Positions 24,998 through 33,145 of a stretch of 64,000 nt of DNA are shown piece after piece. How positions within the stretch are numbered: the first letter of the stretch is position 1; every line of letters starts with the position of its first letter. The notes below the pieces were generated by a model that ran no database searches, was not told the origin of the DNA, and saw only the letters and a list, made by a program, of their open reading frames with translations. The stretch spans positions 60,127 to 124,126 of the forward strand of contig DHIW01000064.1 of assembly GCA_002404015.1 (NCBI GenBank). Direction: 5' to 3'. Position numbers and translations under genes: made by a program. The DNA comes from Chloroflexi bacterium UBA4736. GTDB lineage: Bacteria; Chloroflexota; Dormibacteria; Dormibacterales; Dormibacteraceae.

Positions 24998-26296
24998 ATG
25001 ACTGAAGAGATCGGCATCAACCAGCTCAAGCGGCGCGACTTCCTGAAGGCGGGCCTCGTCTTCGGGGCCGGCGCCGCGGGCCTCGCCGCCGGCTACGCGG
25101 CAGTCCCCGACGCCTTTGCGCGCGCCGTGTACGCGGCCAAGCAGAACGGGGCCTCCAACGACCACGTGCTGGTGATGATCCAGCTGGCGGGCGGCAACGA
25201 TGGGCTCCGGACGGTGATCCCTCTGACCGACCCCAAGCTCCACGACATGCGGCCCAGGCTGGCGGATATGTCGGTCGGTCAGGCCCTTCCGATCAGCAAG
25301 GACCTCGGGCTCAACCAGAACCTGAAGGGCGTCAAGTCACTGTGGGACCAGGGCAAAGTCGCCATCGTAGAAGGCGTCGGCTATCCAAACCCGACCTTCT
25401 CCCACTTCGAGTCGATCCGCATCTGGGAGACGGGAGACCCCACGCGGCGCCAGGTCGACGGCTGGCTGGGCCGCACACTGGCCAGCGCCTACGACTCCTT
25501 CGGCCACCCCCTGACCGGCTGCGCCTGCGGCACCACCGACGTGCCGGGCGCGCTCCGCGACCTCCAGGCCACGCTCACGGTGATCAACAACCAGAAGTCA
25601 TTCGGCTTCACCGGTGGCAGCGAGGTGGAGGCCGCCGTGGGCGCACTGTACAAGGGCACCCCGGGCATCTACGGGGCCCTCTTCGACACCGCCATCGCGA
25701 CTGCCACCGACACCGTCGCGACGCTGCGGACGGCAGGCTCCCAGTACCAGCCGGCCGCCACCTACTCCGACAACGCCAAGCTCGTGTACTCGTCCAAGAA
25801 TCAGCTCGCCCAGGCCCTTCAGCTGGCCGCCGAGCTGATCGTGACCGGCACCGGCGTCAAGCTCCTGCACGTGACGCTGGGCGGCTTCGACACCCACTAC
25901 ACCGAGCTGAACCGCCACGACGACCTGATGGGCTACCTGGACCAGGCCGTGAGCGCCTTCTACCAGGACCTGAGCGCGCACGGCGCCGCGAACCGGGTGC
26001 TGGTGGCGACCTGGTCCGAGTTCGGCCGCCGCCCCAAGGAGAACGCCAGCGGCGGCACAGACCACGGGGCGGCCGCGCCGCTGATCCTGATCGGGGACCC
26101 GGTCAAGGGCGGTATGTACGGGCAGGCGCCGAACCTCACCGACCTGGACCCGACCGGCAACCTCAAGTACACGGTCGACTTCCGCTCCGTCTACCAGGAG
26201 ATCCTGGGCGGCCACCTGGGGGCGGATCCCAAGGAGATCCTGGGCGCCAGCTTCGAGAAGCTGGGCTTCGTCAAGAACCCTGTGGGGAGCTACTAG
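24998..26296 (+). CDS. DUF1501 family Tat-exported protein
   Basis: The 432-aa protein has a Tat signal (LKRRDFLKAGLVFGAGAAGL) and the DUF1501 domain, a member of the alkaline-phosphatase/sulfatase-like superfamily. Visible motifs are VMIQLAGGNDGLRTVIP, GFDTHYTEL, TWSEFGRRPKENASGGTDHG and FRSVYQEIL. It probably acts outside the cytoplasmic membrane together with the DUF1800 protein. Substrate is unknown. The downstream gene starts 2 nt after the stop. Confidence 0.88.
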   Translation: MTEEIGINQLKRRDFLKAGLVFGAGAAGLAAGYAAVPDAFARAVYAAKQNGASNDHVLVMIQLAGGNDGLRTVIPLTDPKLHDMRPRLADMSVGQALPISKDLGLNQNLKGVKSLWDQGKVAIVEGVGYPNPTFSHFESIRIWETGDPTRRQVDGWLGRTLASAYDSFGHPLTGCACGTTDVPGALRDLQATLTVINNQKSFGFTGGSEVEAAVGALYKGTPGIYGALFDTAIATATDTVATLRTAGSQYQPAATYSDNAKLVYSSKNQLAQALQLAAELIVTGTGVKLLHVTLGGFDTHYTELNRHDDLMGYLDQAVSAFYQDLSAHGAANRVLVATWSEFGRRPKENASGGTDHGAAAPLILIGDPVKGGMYGQAPNLTDLDPTGNLKYTVDFRSVYQEILGGHLGADPKEILGASFEKLGFVKNPVGSY

Positions 26297-26298
26297 GG

Positions 26299-26523
26299 AT
26301 GCCCTCCTGGCTGCTGAAGTTCGGGGCCACCGCCGTCACCATGCTGGCCGCGGCCGGCTCGGCGGGATACGTCGGCGCCCACGTCAAGAGCGGCGCGGCG
26401 CCCCTGCATCCGTCCGTCGTCGGGAGCGCCACCCACTCCACTGCGCCCAGCGGCCAGCTGACGTTGACGCCGAGAGTGAGGAGCAGCAACGTGGGGGCGG
26501 TGACCTCCACCTATGCCTCTTGA
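26299..26523 (+). CDS. Small secreted protein between DUF1501 and apbE, 74 aa
   Basis: ATG 26299 gives 74 aa with an N-terminal signal or anchor (LLKFGATAVTMLAAAGSAGY), a short His/Ser/Pro-rich stretch and the end VGAVTSTYAS. It is translationally linked to both neighbours: 2 nt after the DUF1501 stop and overlapping the apbE start by 11 nt. I do not recognise a family. Its place directly ahead of a flavin transferase makes it a candidate redox carrier or flavinylation target, but it has no full FMN-binding domain. Confidence 0.6.
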   Translation: MPSWLLKFGATAVTMLAAAGSAGYVGAHVKSGAAPLHPSVVGSATHSTAPSGQLTLTPRVRSSNVGAVTSTYAS

Positions 26524-27337
26524 CCTGGAGGAGCTCCGTCTCGAGGCGCTAGGCACCACCTGCCATCTGCTCGGGATCGGGCTGGAGAAAGCGGCGCTGG
26601 CCGAGGCGGCCGCGGCGATCGCGGACCTGAATGGCCGCCTGTCGCGCTTCCTGCCCGACAGCGAACTGTGCCGTTTCAACGCTTCGGCCGGCTCCTGGAC
26701 GGACGTGAGCCCGGAGCTCGAGGCCCTGCTCCGGCTGGCGCTCGACGCGTACGAGCGCAGCGGCGGCCTGGTCCACGCCGGGGTCCTCGAGCAGATGCTG
26801 GCCATCGGCTACACGCGCCCGCTGGCCCAGGGACCCACGCCGGCCCTGCCGGCGGCCCCGGGCCGGCTGCCGCCCCTGCCGGACCTGCTCGAGGTACAGA
26901 AGGGGCAGGCCCGGGTGCGGGCGGGCACCGGGATCGACCTCGGCGGCCTGGCCAAGGGCTGGATGGCCGACCGGCTCGCGGAACGGTTGGGCGAGAACTG
27001 CCTGGTGAACCTGGGCGGTGACCTGTTCGGCCGGGGCGGGGGCCCGGAAGGCGAGGGCTGGCCGGTCAAACTGGGCGAGGTGACCGTGCTGCTGGGCGAC
27101 CGCGGCGCGGCCACGAGCGGGACCCGCCGGCGGCGCTGGACAGACCGCGGCGAGGAGCTGCACCACCTCATCGACCCCCGGACGGGTCGGCCCGCCCGGA
27201 GCGACCTGACGGAGGTGGCGGTGATCGCCGCGAGCGGCGCGGATGCCGAGATCGCGGCCAAGACGGCGCTCCTGCTGGGCTCGGAACGGGCGGCCGGCTA
27301 CCTGGCCGCCAACACGGACGGCTGGTGGCTCAGCTGA
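26513..27337 (+). CDS. apbE: FAD:protein FMN transferase (ApbE), second copy
   Basis: The 274-aa ApbE-family enzyme has FLPDSELCRFNAS, GIDLGGLAKGWMADRLAE, LVNLGGDLFGRGG, ATSGTRRRRW and HHLIDPRTGRPARSDLTEVAV. It would attach FMN covalently to an exported protein encoded nearby or elsewhere. It differs clearly in sequence from the copy at 19505, so it is not a recent duplication. The start overlaps the upstream 74-aa gene and its stop overlaps the downstream membrane gene. Confidence 0.9.
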   Translation: MPLDLEELRLEALGTTCHLLGIGLEKAALAEAAAAIADLNGRLSRFLPDSELCRFNASAGSWTDVSPELEALLRLALDAYERSGGLVHAGVLEQMLAIGYTRPLAQGPTPALPAAPGRLPPLPDLLEVQKGQARVRAGTGIDLGGLAKGWMADRLAERLGENCLVNLGGDLFGRGGGPEGEGWPVKLGEVTVLLGDRGAATSGTRRRRWTDRGEELHHLIDPRTGRPARSDLTEVAVIAASGADAEIAAKTALLLGSERAAGYLAANTDGWWLS

Positions 27338-27873
27338 TGGACACTGATCTCTTCTTCTGGATCCTCTCCCGGGTCAGCGGCCTGGCTTCGTTCGCGGCGC
27401 TCTCGATCTCCCTCCTGTCCGGCCTGGCGCTGCGCACCGCCGTGCTCGATTGGCTCGGCAACAACCGCACCATGCGCTCCCTGCACGAGTTCACTGCGCT
27501 CCTCTGGATCCCGCTCGGATTGCTCCACCTGGCCACCCTGCTGCTCGACCGCACCGCGCGCATCAGCGTGTTGGACCTCATCGTCCCTTTCCGGGCGCCT
27601 TATGGGACGCTCGCGATCGGCCTGGGGACGCTCGCCCTGGAGATCTTCATCGTGGTCGCCGTCACCGGGTGGCTGCGCCGCCGGATGGAGACGCGGACCT
27701 GGCAGTCGATCCACCGCCTGTCCTATCTTGGCTTCGCAATGCTCTTCCTCCACGCGGTGCTCGGCGGCAGCGACTTCAGCGACCCGGTGGTTTCCGCCCT
27801 GACCTGGTCGGTGGCCGCAGCGCTCGGGCTGTTGACCATGGCTCGGGTGGTCTGGGGCCGCCTGCCGGCGTGA
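27337..27873 (+). CDS. Ferric-reductase-like transmembrane haem protein
   Basis: The 178-aa protein has about five membrane helices and histidine pairs suited to haem binding (SLHEFTALLWIPLGLLHLA and SIHRLSYLGFAMLFLHA). It corresponds to the membrane domain of ferric reductases/YedZ-type proteins without the FAD/NAD(P)H part. Electrons would therefore come from another dehydrogenase or from quinol. ATG 27337 overlaps the apbE stop by one base. It is the last gene of the DUF1800-DUF1501-apbE operon. Confidence 0.82.
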   Translation: MDTDLFFWILSRVSGLASFAALSISLLSGLALRTAVLDWLGNNRTMRSLHEFTALLWIPLGLLHLATLLLDRTARISVLDLIVPFRAPYGTLAIGLGTLALEIFIVVAVTGWLRRRMETRTWQSIHRLSYLGFAMLFLHAVLGGSDFSDPVVSALTWSVAAALGLLTMARVVWGRLPA

Positions 27874-27881
27874 GCGGCACC

Positions 27882-27978
27882 CGCGTATCCCCAATACGCT
27901 TTGCTCCGGTTCTCGTAGCCGCCTAGGATCTGGGCCGCCTGGCCACCGAATCCCTCGCCGACCTCTTTCAACACCCTG
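27882..27978 (+). repeat. MITE-like repeat, copy A (3' half)
   Basis: The 97 bp match the last half of the full copy at 54197-54372, including CGTATC-CCAATACGCTTTGC, GGCCACCGAATCCCTCGCC and the terminal TTTCAACACCCTG. The inverted left end is missing. The right end stops one base before the TAG stop codon of the PrsW gene on the minus strand. Confidence 0.85.
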
Positions 27979-27979
27979 C

Positions 27980-29329
27980 CTAGCGGGCTGAGCGCAGCGC
28001 CAGCACGCGCTCCCGGAGGTGGGCCTCGGCCTCCAGCGGCTCGTCGATCTCGCCCCGCTCCCGGTGCCAGAGCTCCATCGCCAGGTCCAGCTGGGCACGC
28101 TGGAGGCGGGCCAGGTGTAGGTAGGCCGCCAGGCCGCTCCGGGCGAATACGCTGAGCCGGACCTGCAGGCGCAGCCAGGGCCGCGTCAGTAACGGCACCT
28201 CCTCGGGGAGCACCGTCCCGCTGCCGGAGGCGGCCTCGGCCTCGAGGCTGCGGGCCAGGCCGCGGCCCTCGGCCTGCAGGCCCATCGCCAGCAACAGCAG
28301 GACGGCGGCGGTGAAGGGACCGTCCATGAACAGGGTCCGCAGGTGCACCTCGACCACGGCGAAGGCGCTCTGGGAGATGGGGTAGAAGCTGACCCAGGCA
28401 TCCCAGGCGAAGTGGGCCGCGATGGCGACCAGGAAGCCGCAGGCGATGGCGATGATCCGCTGCCGGCGGTGCGGCAGCTGGCGCGCGATCCCCAGGCCGG
28501 CGCCTATCAGGGCCGTGTACGTGGCGTGCCCGAAGAACAGGCCCAGCACCTGCCGGATGTACCACTGGGCGGCGGCCGCGGAGGCCCCATTGCCATCGCT
28601 CGAGAACACCGCGTAGAGGTGCGTCATGTAGCCGATCGACTCCATGAAGTTGAAGCCGAGGCCGACGGCCGCCCCGTAGACGATGCCGTCGACCACGTCG
28701 TCGAACTCGGAACGCATGACCAGGTAGAGGAGGACGACCGCCACGCCCTTGGCGAGCTCCTCGAAAATCCCAGCCGAGTAGCCGTTGGAGGCATCGAGCG
28801 CGGGGCCCGGGACGATGAGCCGGACCGCGAAGAAGTCCCAGTAGGTCTCGGCCCAGATCACCAGGCCGGTGGCGACCACCGCGCCCCAGACCACCGCGAC
28901 CAGCACCAGGCGCCAGGGTTCCTTCTCGTTCCGGTCCAGCCGACGGAGCACGAAGAGCCCGAAGGCGGTGGTGGGCACGCAGGCGAGCGCGCAGGCGAAG
29001 GCGACCCCGGCGCCCGCTCCCAGCGAGAACGTGAAGACGTCGATCACCAGCAGCCAGCCGACCAGCGCGAAGCCGGCCAGGATCGCCGCCCGGATGAGGT
29101 CCGACCGGCGCTGCCCGGCAGGTCGCGCCAGCCCGCGCAGGGCGAAGTAGCCGGCTGCAACGGCCAGCGCGACGGCGGGCAGGCCGAAGAGGGTGGCGCG
29201 GGCGGGCAGTCCATCGGTCACGACGCTGAGCAGCGAGCTGACCAGGAGCGCCAGCAGCGCCAACCCGCCGATCAGGGCGGCCAGGAGGTAGCGGCTGGGC
29301 CGCCAGCGCCGCGGGTAAGCCGCCAGCAT
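27980..29329 (-). CDS. PrsW-family intramembrane metalloprotease
   Basis: The 449-aa protein has around nine hydrophobic segments and the PrsW motifs GIFEELAKG (near residue 190), FNFMESIGY, FFGHATYTALIGAG and AAHFAWDAW, which provide the Glu and His zinc ligands. PrsW proteases cleave membrane-bound anti-sigma factors or other membrane substrates. It is longer than typical PrsW, with a C-terminal cytosolic charged tail of about 110 residues. The start overlaps the stop of the upstream gene by one base. Confidence 0.9.
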   Translation of the reverse strand: MLAAYPRRWRPSRYLLAALIGGLALLALLVSSLLSVVTDGLPARATLFGLPAVALAVAAGYFALRGLARPAGQRRSDLIRAAILAGFALVGWLLVIDVFTFSLGAGAGVAFACALACVPTTAFGLFVLRRLDRNEKEPWRLVLVAVVWGAVVATGLVIWAETYWDFFAVRLIVPGPALDASNGYSAGIFEELAKGVAVVLLYLVMRSEFDDVVDGIVYGAAVGLGFNFMESIGYMTHLYAVFSSDGNGASAAAAQWYIRQVLGLFFGHATYTALIGAGLGIARQLPHRRQRIIAIACGFLVAIAAHFAWDAWVSFYPISQSAFAVVEVHLRTLFMDGPFTAAVLLLLAMGLQAEGRGLARSLEAEAASGSGTVLPEEVPLLTRPWLRLQVRLSVFARSGLAAYLHLARLQRAQLDLAMELWHRERGEIDEPLEAEAHLRERVLALRSAR

Positions 29330-29823
29330 CAGGCGCCGGTGTCCACCAGCACCGTTTGGCGGGCCAGCACCTCGACGGGCTGGCCTTGCGAGTAGCGGAG
29401 GACGACCAGTCTGTAGTGGCCCGGCAGATTGTGCCTCGAGTCGGAGGAGCCGCGCTCGACGACGACGGCGTGGTCGGCGGCGAGCGTGCCCGCCCTGGCG
29501 GGACCGACGCCTCCGACCGCCTGGTCCAGGCTGTTGTACCAGCGCGCCCCGACGACCATGTCAGGAGGCAGCGAGCCCCAGTCCACCTCGGCCGCGAAGG
29601 CCTGGTCTCGGCCAAAGATCCGCCTGGGGTCGCCCGTCGTCCGCCCGGTCGTTGGGCCGTAGACGTAGACGCCGACAATGCGAGCCTGGGTGCCCGTGTG
29701 CTGGCCGGGCGGCGCGAACGCCAGCACGTCGGCCAGGCCGGCCACCAGGATCAGGACGCCGACCAGTCCGAGCAGCCGGATCGTCGTGTAGAGCGGGCGG
29801 ACGTCGTCCGCGGCCTGGACCAT
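29329..29823 (-). CDS. Membrane-anchored protein of unknown function, PrsW partner
   Basis: The 164-aa product has one N-terminal hydrophobic segment (LLGLVGVLILVAGLADVLAF) and an extracytosolic beta-rich domain (residues ~45-164) with no recognised family. Because it is translationally coupled to the PrsW gene (stop/start overlap), it may be a substrate, a regulator or a sensor for the protease. This is inference from position. Confidence 0.65.
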   Translation of the reverse strand: MVQAADDVRPLYTTIRLLGLVGVLILVAGLADVLAFAPPGQHTGTQARIVGVYVYGPTTGRTTGDPRRIFGRDQAFAAEVDWGSLPPDMVVGARWYNSLDQAVGGVGPARAGTLAADHAVVVERGSSDSRHNLPGHYRLVVLRYSQGQPVEVLARQTVLVDTGA

Positions 29824-30018
29824 CGCTCATAGGCTACGGTCCGAGCTCCATGGCCGGCCGAGGCTCTCCCGGAGGGCCGCTCCGCGATTCTGATCGCAGC
29901 CTGATGGCAAGGCGCCCCCGACAGGACTCCCGCAGAGTCAGCGATACGCTGCGTGCGGCCCCAGATTGTTCCTGGTGAGACTGCTCGTGGTTCCGGCGGA
30001 TGGGGCGATCCAGCTGCG

Positions 30019-30273
30019 ATGAGATTCCTCGTAGCCGCGCTGGGCGATGGCGTGAACGTGCTCCGCCGGCTGCGGCGCGATGTCGCCACCCACCGTACGC
30101 CGGTCGTGATGATCAGCGCCGACGACACGCCCGCCCAGGCAGAACGAATGCTGCTTGCGGGCGCCCAGGCCTACCTGGCCAAGCCTCTCGAGGTCACGCT
30201 GGTGGTGAGCGCAATCGACGAGGCGATCCGGGTTCCAGCCGGGCCGCCCGCGGAATTACCCGCGGCCGGATAG
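30019..30273 (+). pseudogene. Response-regulator receiver relic
   Basis: The frame from ATG 30019 matches the second half of a receiver domain: VLRRLRRDVATHRTPVVMISADD, then AGAQAYLAKPLEVTLVVSAIDEAI with the conserved switch Ser and Lys. The first half with the phospho-acceptor Asp is missing; MRFLVAAL is joined directly to GDGVNVLRRL, as if by an internal deletion. Without the Asp pocket it cannot work as a normal receiver. It could still be translated as an 84-aa product. Confidence 0.55.
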
Positions 30274-30447
30274 GTCCGCGCACCCCCGGGCGGCTTTGCG
30301 TCAGCGCGGCGCGACATCAGAGTTACTATCCGCCGGCCCATGCCCATCCCATACGGGGAGTTCCGGCACAAACACGTTGCCGGCCAGGCTCCTTCGTCGG
30401 TCGAGTTGGTGTCGGCACGATCCGGTCCTATTGGCGGTGGACTGAGC

Positions 30448-30870
30448 TCAGCCCTTGGTTTCCAGCTTGCGGAGGATGTCGAGCTGGGATAGCTGCAGCT
30501 TGTCGATCGCCTTCGTCAGCTCATGGATGGCCACCAGCGTTTCGTGGTCGGCTTCGGCGCGGGCGTCGTTGGCCAGCTGGATTACGTTCTGGCCGACGAT
30601 GATCACCGGCAGCAGCACCAACTGGAGGAAGGTCTGGGCGATCCAGGCGACGATGATTATGGGGCTGCGCGACGCGATCGCCGCCGGAAGGGAGATGAGG
30701 GTGAGCGCGGCGAAGGCATAGGCCATCCACATGGTGCCGACGGTCTTGGTGACTCTCAGCGCAAGCCAGGTGTTGAATCGGCCGACGGGACCGGTGCCGT
30801 GCACCTGGCTGTGGACGTCCTTGCTCAGGACCAGTCGGGGCTTGTGGGCTTGTGCTTGCTCGGTGCTCAA
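30448..30870 (-). CDS. DUF1003-like membrane protein
   Basis: The 140-aa protein has two membrane helices (MWMAYAFAALTLISLPAAIA and WIAQTFLQLVLLPVIIVGQN) and a C-terminal coiled coil (HELTKAIDKLQLSQLDILRKLE). The pattern RFNTWLALRVTKTVGTMW is typical of small DUF1003-type proteins. TTG 30870 is chosen because AAGGAG lies eight bases upstream; the frame is open further to 30924. Function is unknown. Two related proteins are encoded at 53239-54185. Confidence 0.7.
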   Translation of the reverse strand: MSTEQAQAHKPRLVLSKDVHSQVHGTGPVGRFNTWLALRVTKTVGTMWMAYAFAALTLISLPAAIASRSPIIIVAWIAQTFLQLVLLPVIIVGQNVIQLANDARAEADHETLVAIHELTKAIDKLQLSQLDILRKLETKG

Positions 30871-30975
30871 AAGGGCTGCTCCTTGTGGCAGCCATGGTGC
30901 TGGTCGTAAGGCTTGCCAGCTCACTCTGGGTCAGTAGCCGAGGCGACAAGAACCCCGCGGCCGGGAAGCAGCATT

Positions 30976-31061
30976 TGGTGCGGCGGAGAGGAGTTGAACC
31001 TCCACGTCCTTGCGGACACTAGCTCCTGAAACTAGCGCGTCTGCCATTCCGCCACCGCCGC
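30976..31061 (-). tRNA. tRNA-Leu (anticodon CAG)
   Basis: On the minus strand the acceptor GCGGCGG pairs with CCGCCGC, followed by A and encoded CCA. The anticodon loop TTCAGGA lies within the stem CTAGT/GCTAG, giving CAG. A long variable arm (GTCCGCAAGGAC) marks class II. Confidence 0.95.
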
Positions 31062-31074
31062 ACGGAGCCGACGG

Positions 31075-31268
31075 TCAAGTATAGGTGAGCGACAGGGGCG
31101 TTCCGAAGAAGCCGGCCAGTCGTTCGGCATCGCGCCGGATCTCAGCCTTCGCGGCGGCGGCGAGTGGCCCGAACGGCGTGACAGCCAGGTGGAGCGCGCC
31201 GCGCTCGACCTTGTTTGCCAGCTTTATGGGGTCAAGGGTGCCCCTGTTTGGGTCGGAAAAGGCTAGTG
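31075..31268 (-). pseudogene. Unrecognised C-terminal ORF fragment without start codon
   Basis: On the minus strand an open stretch from 31268 to the TGA at 31075 reads like protein (LANKVERGALHLAVTPFGPL then AEIRRDAERLAGFFG) with a natural amphipathic C-terminal helix. There is no ATG, GTG or TTG start. It may be the 3' remnant of a larger gene. No family could be named. Confidence 0.25.
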
Positions 31269-31290
31269 TCTAGCGCCGGTAAGCAGAACT

Positions 31291-33015
31291 TTGTTTCGTA
31301 GACGTAAGCCTGATCAGCCTCCCGGGGGACACGTCCCTCACCTCGAGGTGCCGGTACCTGAGGAACCCAAGCCGGACTGGCTTGTAGAGCAGACGGAAGA
31401 CAAGACCGTGCGCTCCTCCGTGGCGCGCCCGCGCTACGAGGACATGGAACCGCCCTCCTGGCTTGCGCCCACCCAGCCGACGAAGCGCGAGTGGTCGCCG
31501 GCCCGCGACCGCACTGAGGCCGCTGACGAGCTGCGCCAACACCTGGAGGACCAGCGACGGCGGATGCGCCGATCGCTGCTCTGGCTGCTCATCATCCCGT
31601 TCCGCTGGCCGCTGGCGATCGCGCAGGCCATCTTCCAGATCGCGCGCAGCCGCCAGCCGGTCGACCTCAAGCAGTTCGAGGCGGAGTCGGTCGGCTACGT
31701 CGTCGAGCAGGCACCCTCGGTCCACCCGACGGCCCCGCCCCGGGCGCCGCGCCCCACGCTCGCGGCCGCCGCCCCGGCCCCGCCGTTCGCTCCGCCGGCC
31801 GCGCCACCGGTCGCACCGCCCGCCGCTCACGCGCCGCCGCAGGCCCCGACCGTGCCGCCCCTGGCCGTCGAATGGCCGCCCGAGGTGAAGGCCGCCCCGC
31901 CGACAGCGCCGACGGTTCCGCCCCTACCCGCGCCGCCCGCTCCGGCGCCGCCGGTGGTCGAGCCGGTCGCGGCTACGACGCCGCCCATCCCGGCGCCCCC
32001 GGTGGTCGAGTCGGTCGCGGCTACGACGCCACCCATCCCGGCCCCGCCGGTGGTCGAGTCGGTCGCGGCTACGACGCCACCTGTCCCGGCCCCGCCGGTA
32101 GTCGAGTCGGTCGCACCCGCGCCGCCCGTTGTGGAGGCGCCGGCGGCGGCGGCGCCGGCCCCGCAGGCCCCGCCGGAACCCGTCGGCGAGAAGGGCGTGG
32201 AAGGTGCACCGGCCCACCGCGCCTGGGAGCACTTCCGCCTTCCCGGCTCACCAGGGGCTCTGCCCCCGGAAGCGGAGCCTCTGGTCGCGGCCAAGCCCAG
32301 TGTGCCCGCCCCTGCGCCCGCGCCCCAGGCCGTGCCGGTCCAGCCGGAGGTGGTCGCCCAGCCTGAGCCTGAGCCGGTGGAGGTGGTCGCGCCGGAACCG
32401 GAGCCGGAGCCCATGCCCGAGGCGGAGCCGGCCCCGGTCGACATGCCGCTCACGTACCCGGAACCGGTTCCCGCGGCACCCAAGCAGCCCCGGCTGCGCG
32501 TGATCAAGGGTCTCGCCTCGGCGGTGATGGAGCGTGCGGGCGAGATCCAGAACCGGAAGGACCAGCAGCGCGAGCAGGAGCGGGCGCAGATCCTGGCCGC
32601 CGTCCGGGCCATGAGCTGGCACGGCTATCAGTCGATGGTGGCGGACATCTTCCGCTGGGAGGGCTACGAGGTGACGGCGGCGGAGGGCCCCGACGCCGAC
32701 GCGATCGACATGGAGGTCAGCCGCGGCGTGGAGCGGATGCTTGTCAACTGCCAGCTCCGCGAGCTGCAGGACATCCCGATCGAGCCCCTCCAGGAGATGC
32801 ACGCGATCGCCGCCCGCAACGGCGCCAACGGCGCCTTCCTGCTCACGGACGGCAGCTTCTCAGAGGCATCGGTCACCTTCGCCAGCGACGCCGGCCTCGT
32901 CCTGATCGCCGGCGACACCCTGGTCGACCTGGTGATCCAGCTCACCCTGGGAGCCGAGGAAAAGAAGAAGAAGTCGAAGCGCGGCTTTGCCGACCGGCTG
33001 CGCCGCACCGGCTAA
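31291..33015 (+). CDS. Proline-rich protein with degenerate Mrr-type nuclease domain
   Basis: The 574-aa protein has a basic N-terminus, a hydrophobic amphipathic stretch (RRSLLWLLIIPFRWPLAIAQ, residues ~92-112) and a ~270-residue Pro/Ala-rich linker with a 16-aa tandem repeat. The C-terminal domain (~430-550) resembles Mrr_cat/restriction-endonuclease-like folds (MSWHGYQSMVADIFRWEGYEV, GANGAFLLTDGSFSEASVTFA). The expected active-site Q-x-K is replaced by VNCQLRE, so the catalytic lysine is absent and nuclease activity is doubtful. TTG 31291 has only a weak RBS. Its role is unknown. Confidence 0.75.
   Translation: MFRRRKPDQPPGGHVPHLEVPVPEEPKPDWLVEQTEDKTVRSSVARPRYEDMEPPSWLAPTQPTKREWSPARDRTEAADELRQHLEDQRRRMRRSLLWLLIIPFRWPLAIAQAIFQIARSRQPVDLKQFEAESVGYVVEQAPSVHPTAPPRAPRPTLAAAAPAPPFAPPAAPPVAPPAAHAPPQAPTVPPLAVEWPPEVKAAPPTAPTVPPLPAPPAPAPPVVEPVAATTPPIPAPPVVESVAATTPPIPAPPVVESVAATTPPVPAPPVVESVAPAPPVVEAPAAAAPAPQAPPEPVGEKGVEGAPAHRAWEHFRLPGSPGALPPEAEPLVAAKPSVPAPAPAPQAVPVQPEVVAQPEPEPVEVVAPEPEPEPMPEAEPAPVDMPLTYPEPVPAAPKQPRLRVIKGLASAVMERAGEIQNRKDQQREQERAQILAAVRAMSWHGYQSMVADIFRWEGYEVTAAEGPDADAIDMEVSRGVERMLVNCQLRELQDIPIEPLQEMHAIAARNGANGAFLLTDGSFSEASVTFASDAGLVLIAGDTLVDLVIQLTLGAEEKKKKSKRGFADRLRRTG
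31953..32112 (+). repeat. 48-bp tandem repeat coding for a 16-residue Pro-rich unit
   Basis: Three near-identical 48-bp units plus a partial one encode VAATTPPIPAPPVVES-type repeats in the linker of the Mrr-like protein. The units differ by a few silent or conservative changes (for example IPAPP to VPAPP). The repeat number may vary between strains. Confidence 0.9.
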
Positions 33016-33021
33016 AAACGA

Positions 33022-33137
33022 CGTGGGGGCAACAAGCTTGTTTCCCCCACGAGCCCCCTTCCCTCAGCAATTCTCGGTCGGCGTTTCCGAGACGGACTCA
33101 ATCAGGCGGGCGGAGCCCGCCTTTACGGCGCCATCTT
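33022..33137 (-). repeat. Dispersed ~115-bp two-hairpin repeat, copy 2
   Basis: This is the reverse-oriented partner of 23056-23168. It includes the GGCGGGCTCCGCCCGCC hairpin and a terminal hairpin CGTGGGGG...CCCCCACG (33022-33051) with an altered inner loop. It occupies the whole space between the convergent Mrr-like gene and the kinase-AAA+ gene. Confidence 0.85.
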
Positions 33138-33145
33138 TTCTAGTT

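Noticed and set aside
31953-32112. 48-bp repeats as a CRISPR array
   Set aside because: The units are directly tandem with no spacers, stay in frame and encode a Pro-rich repeat.
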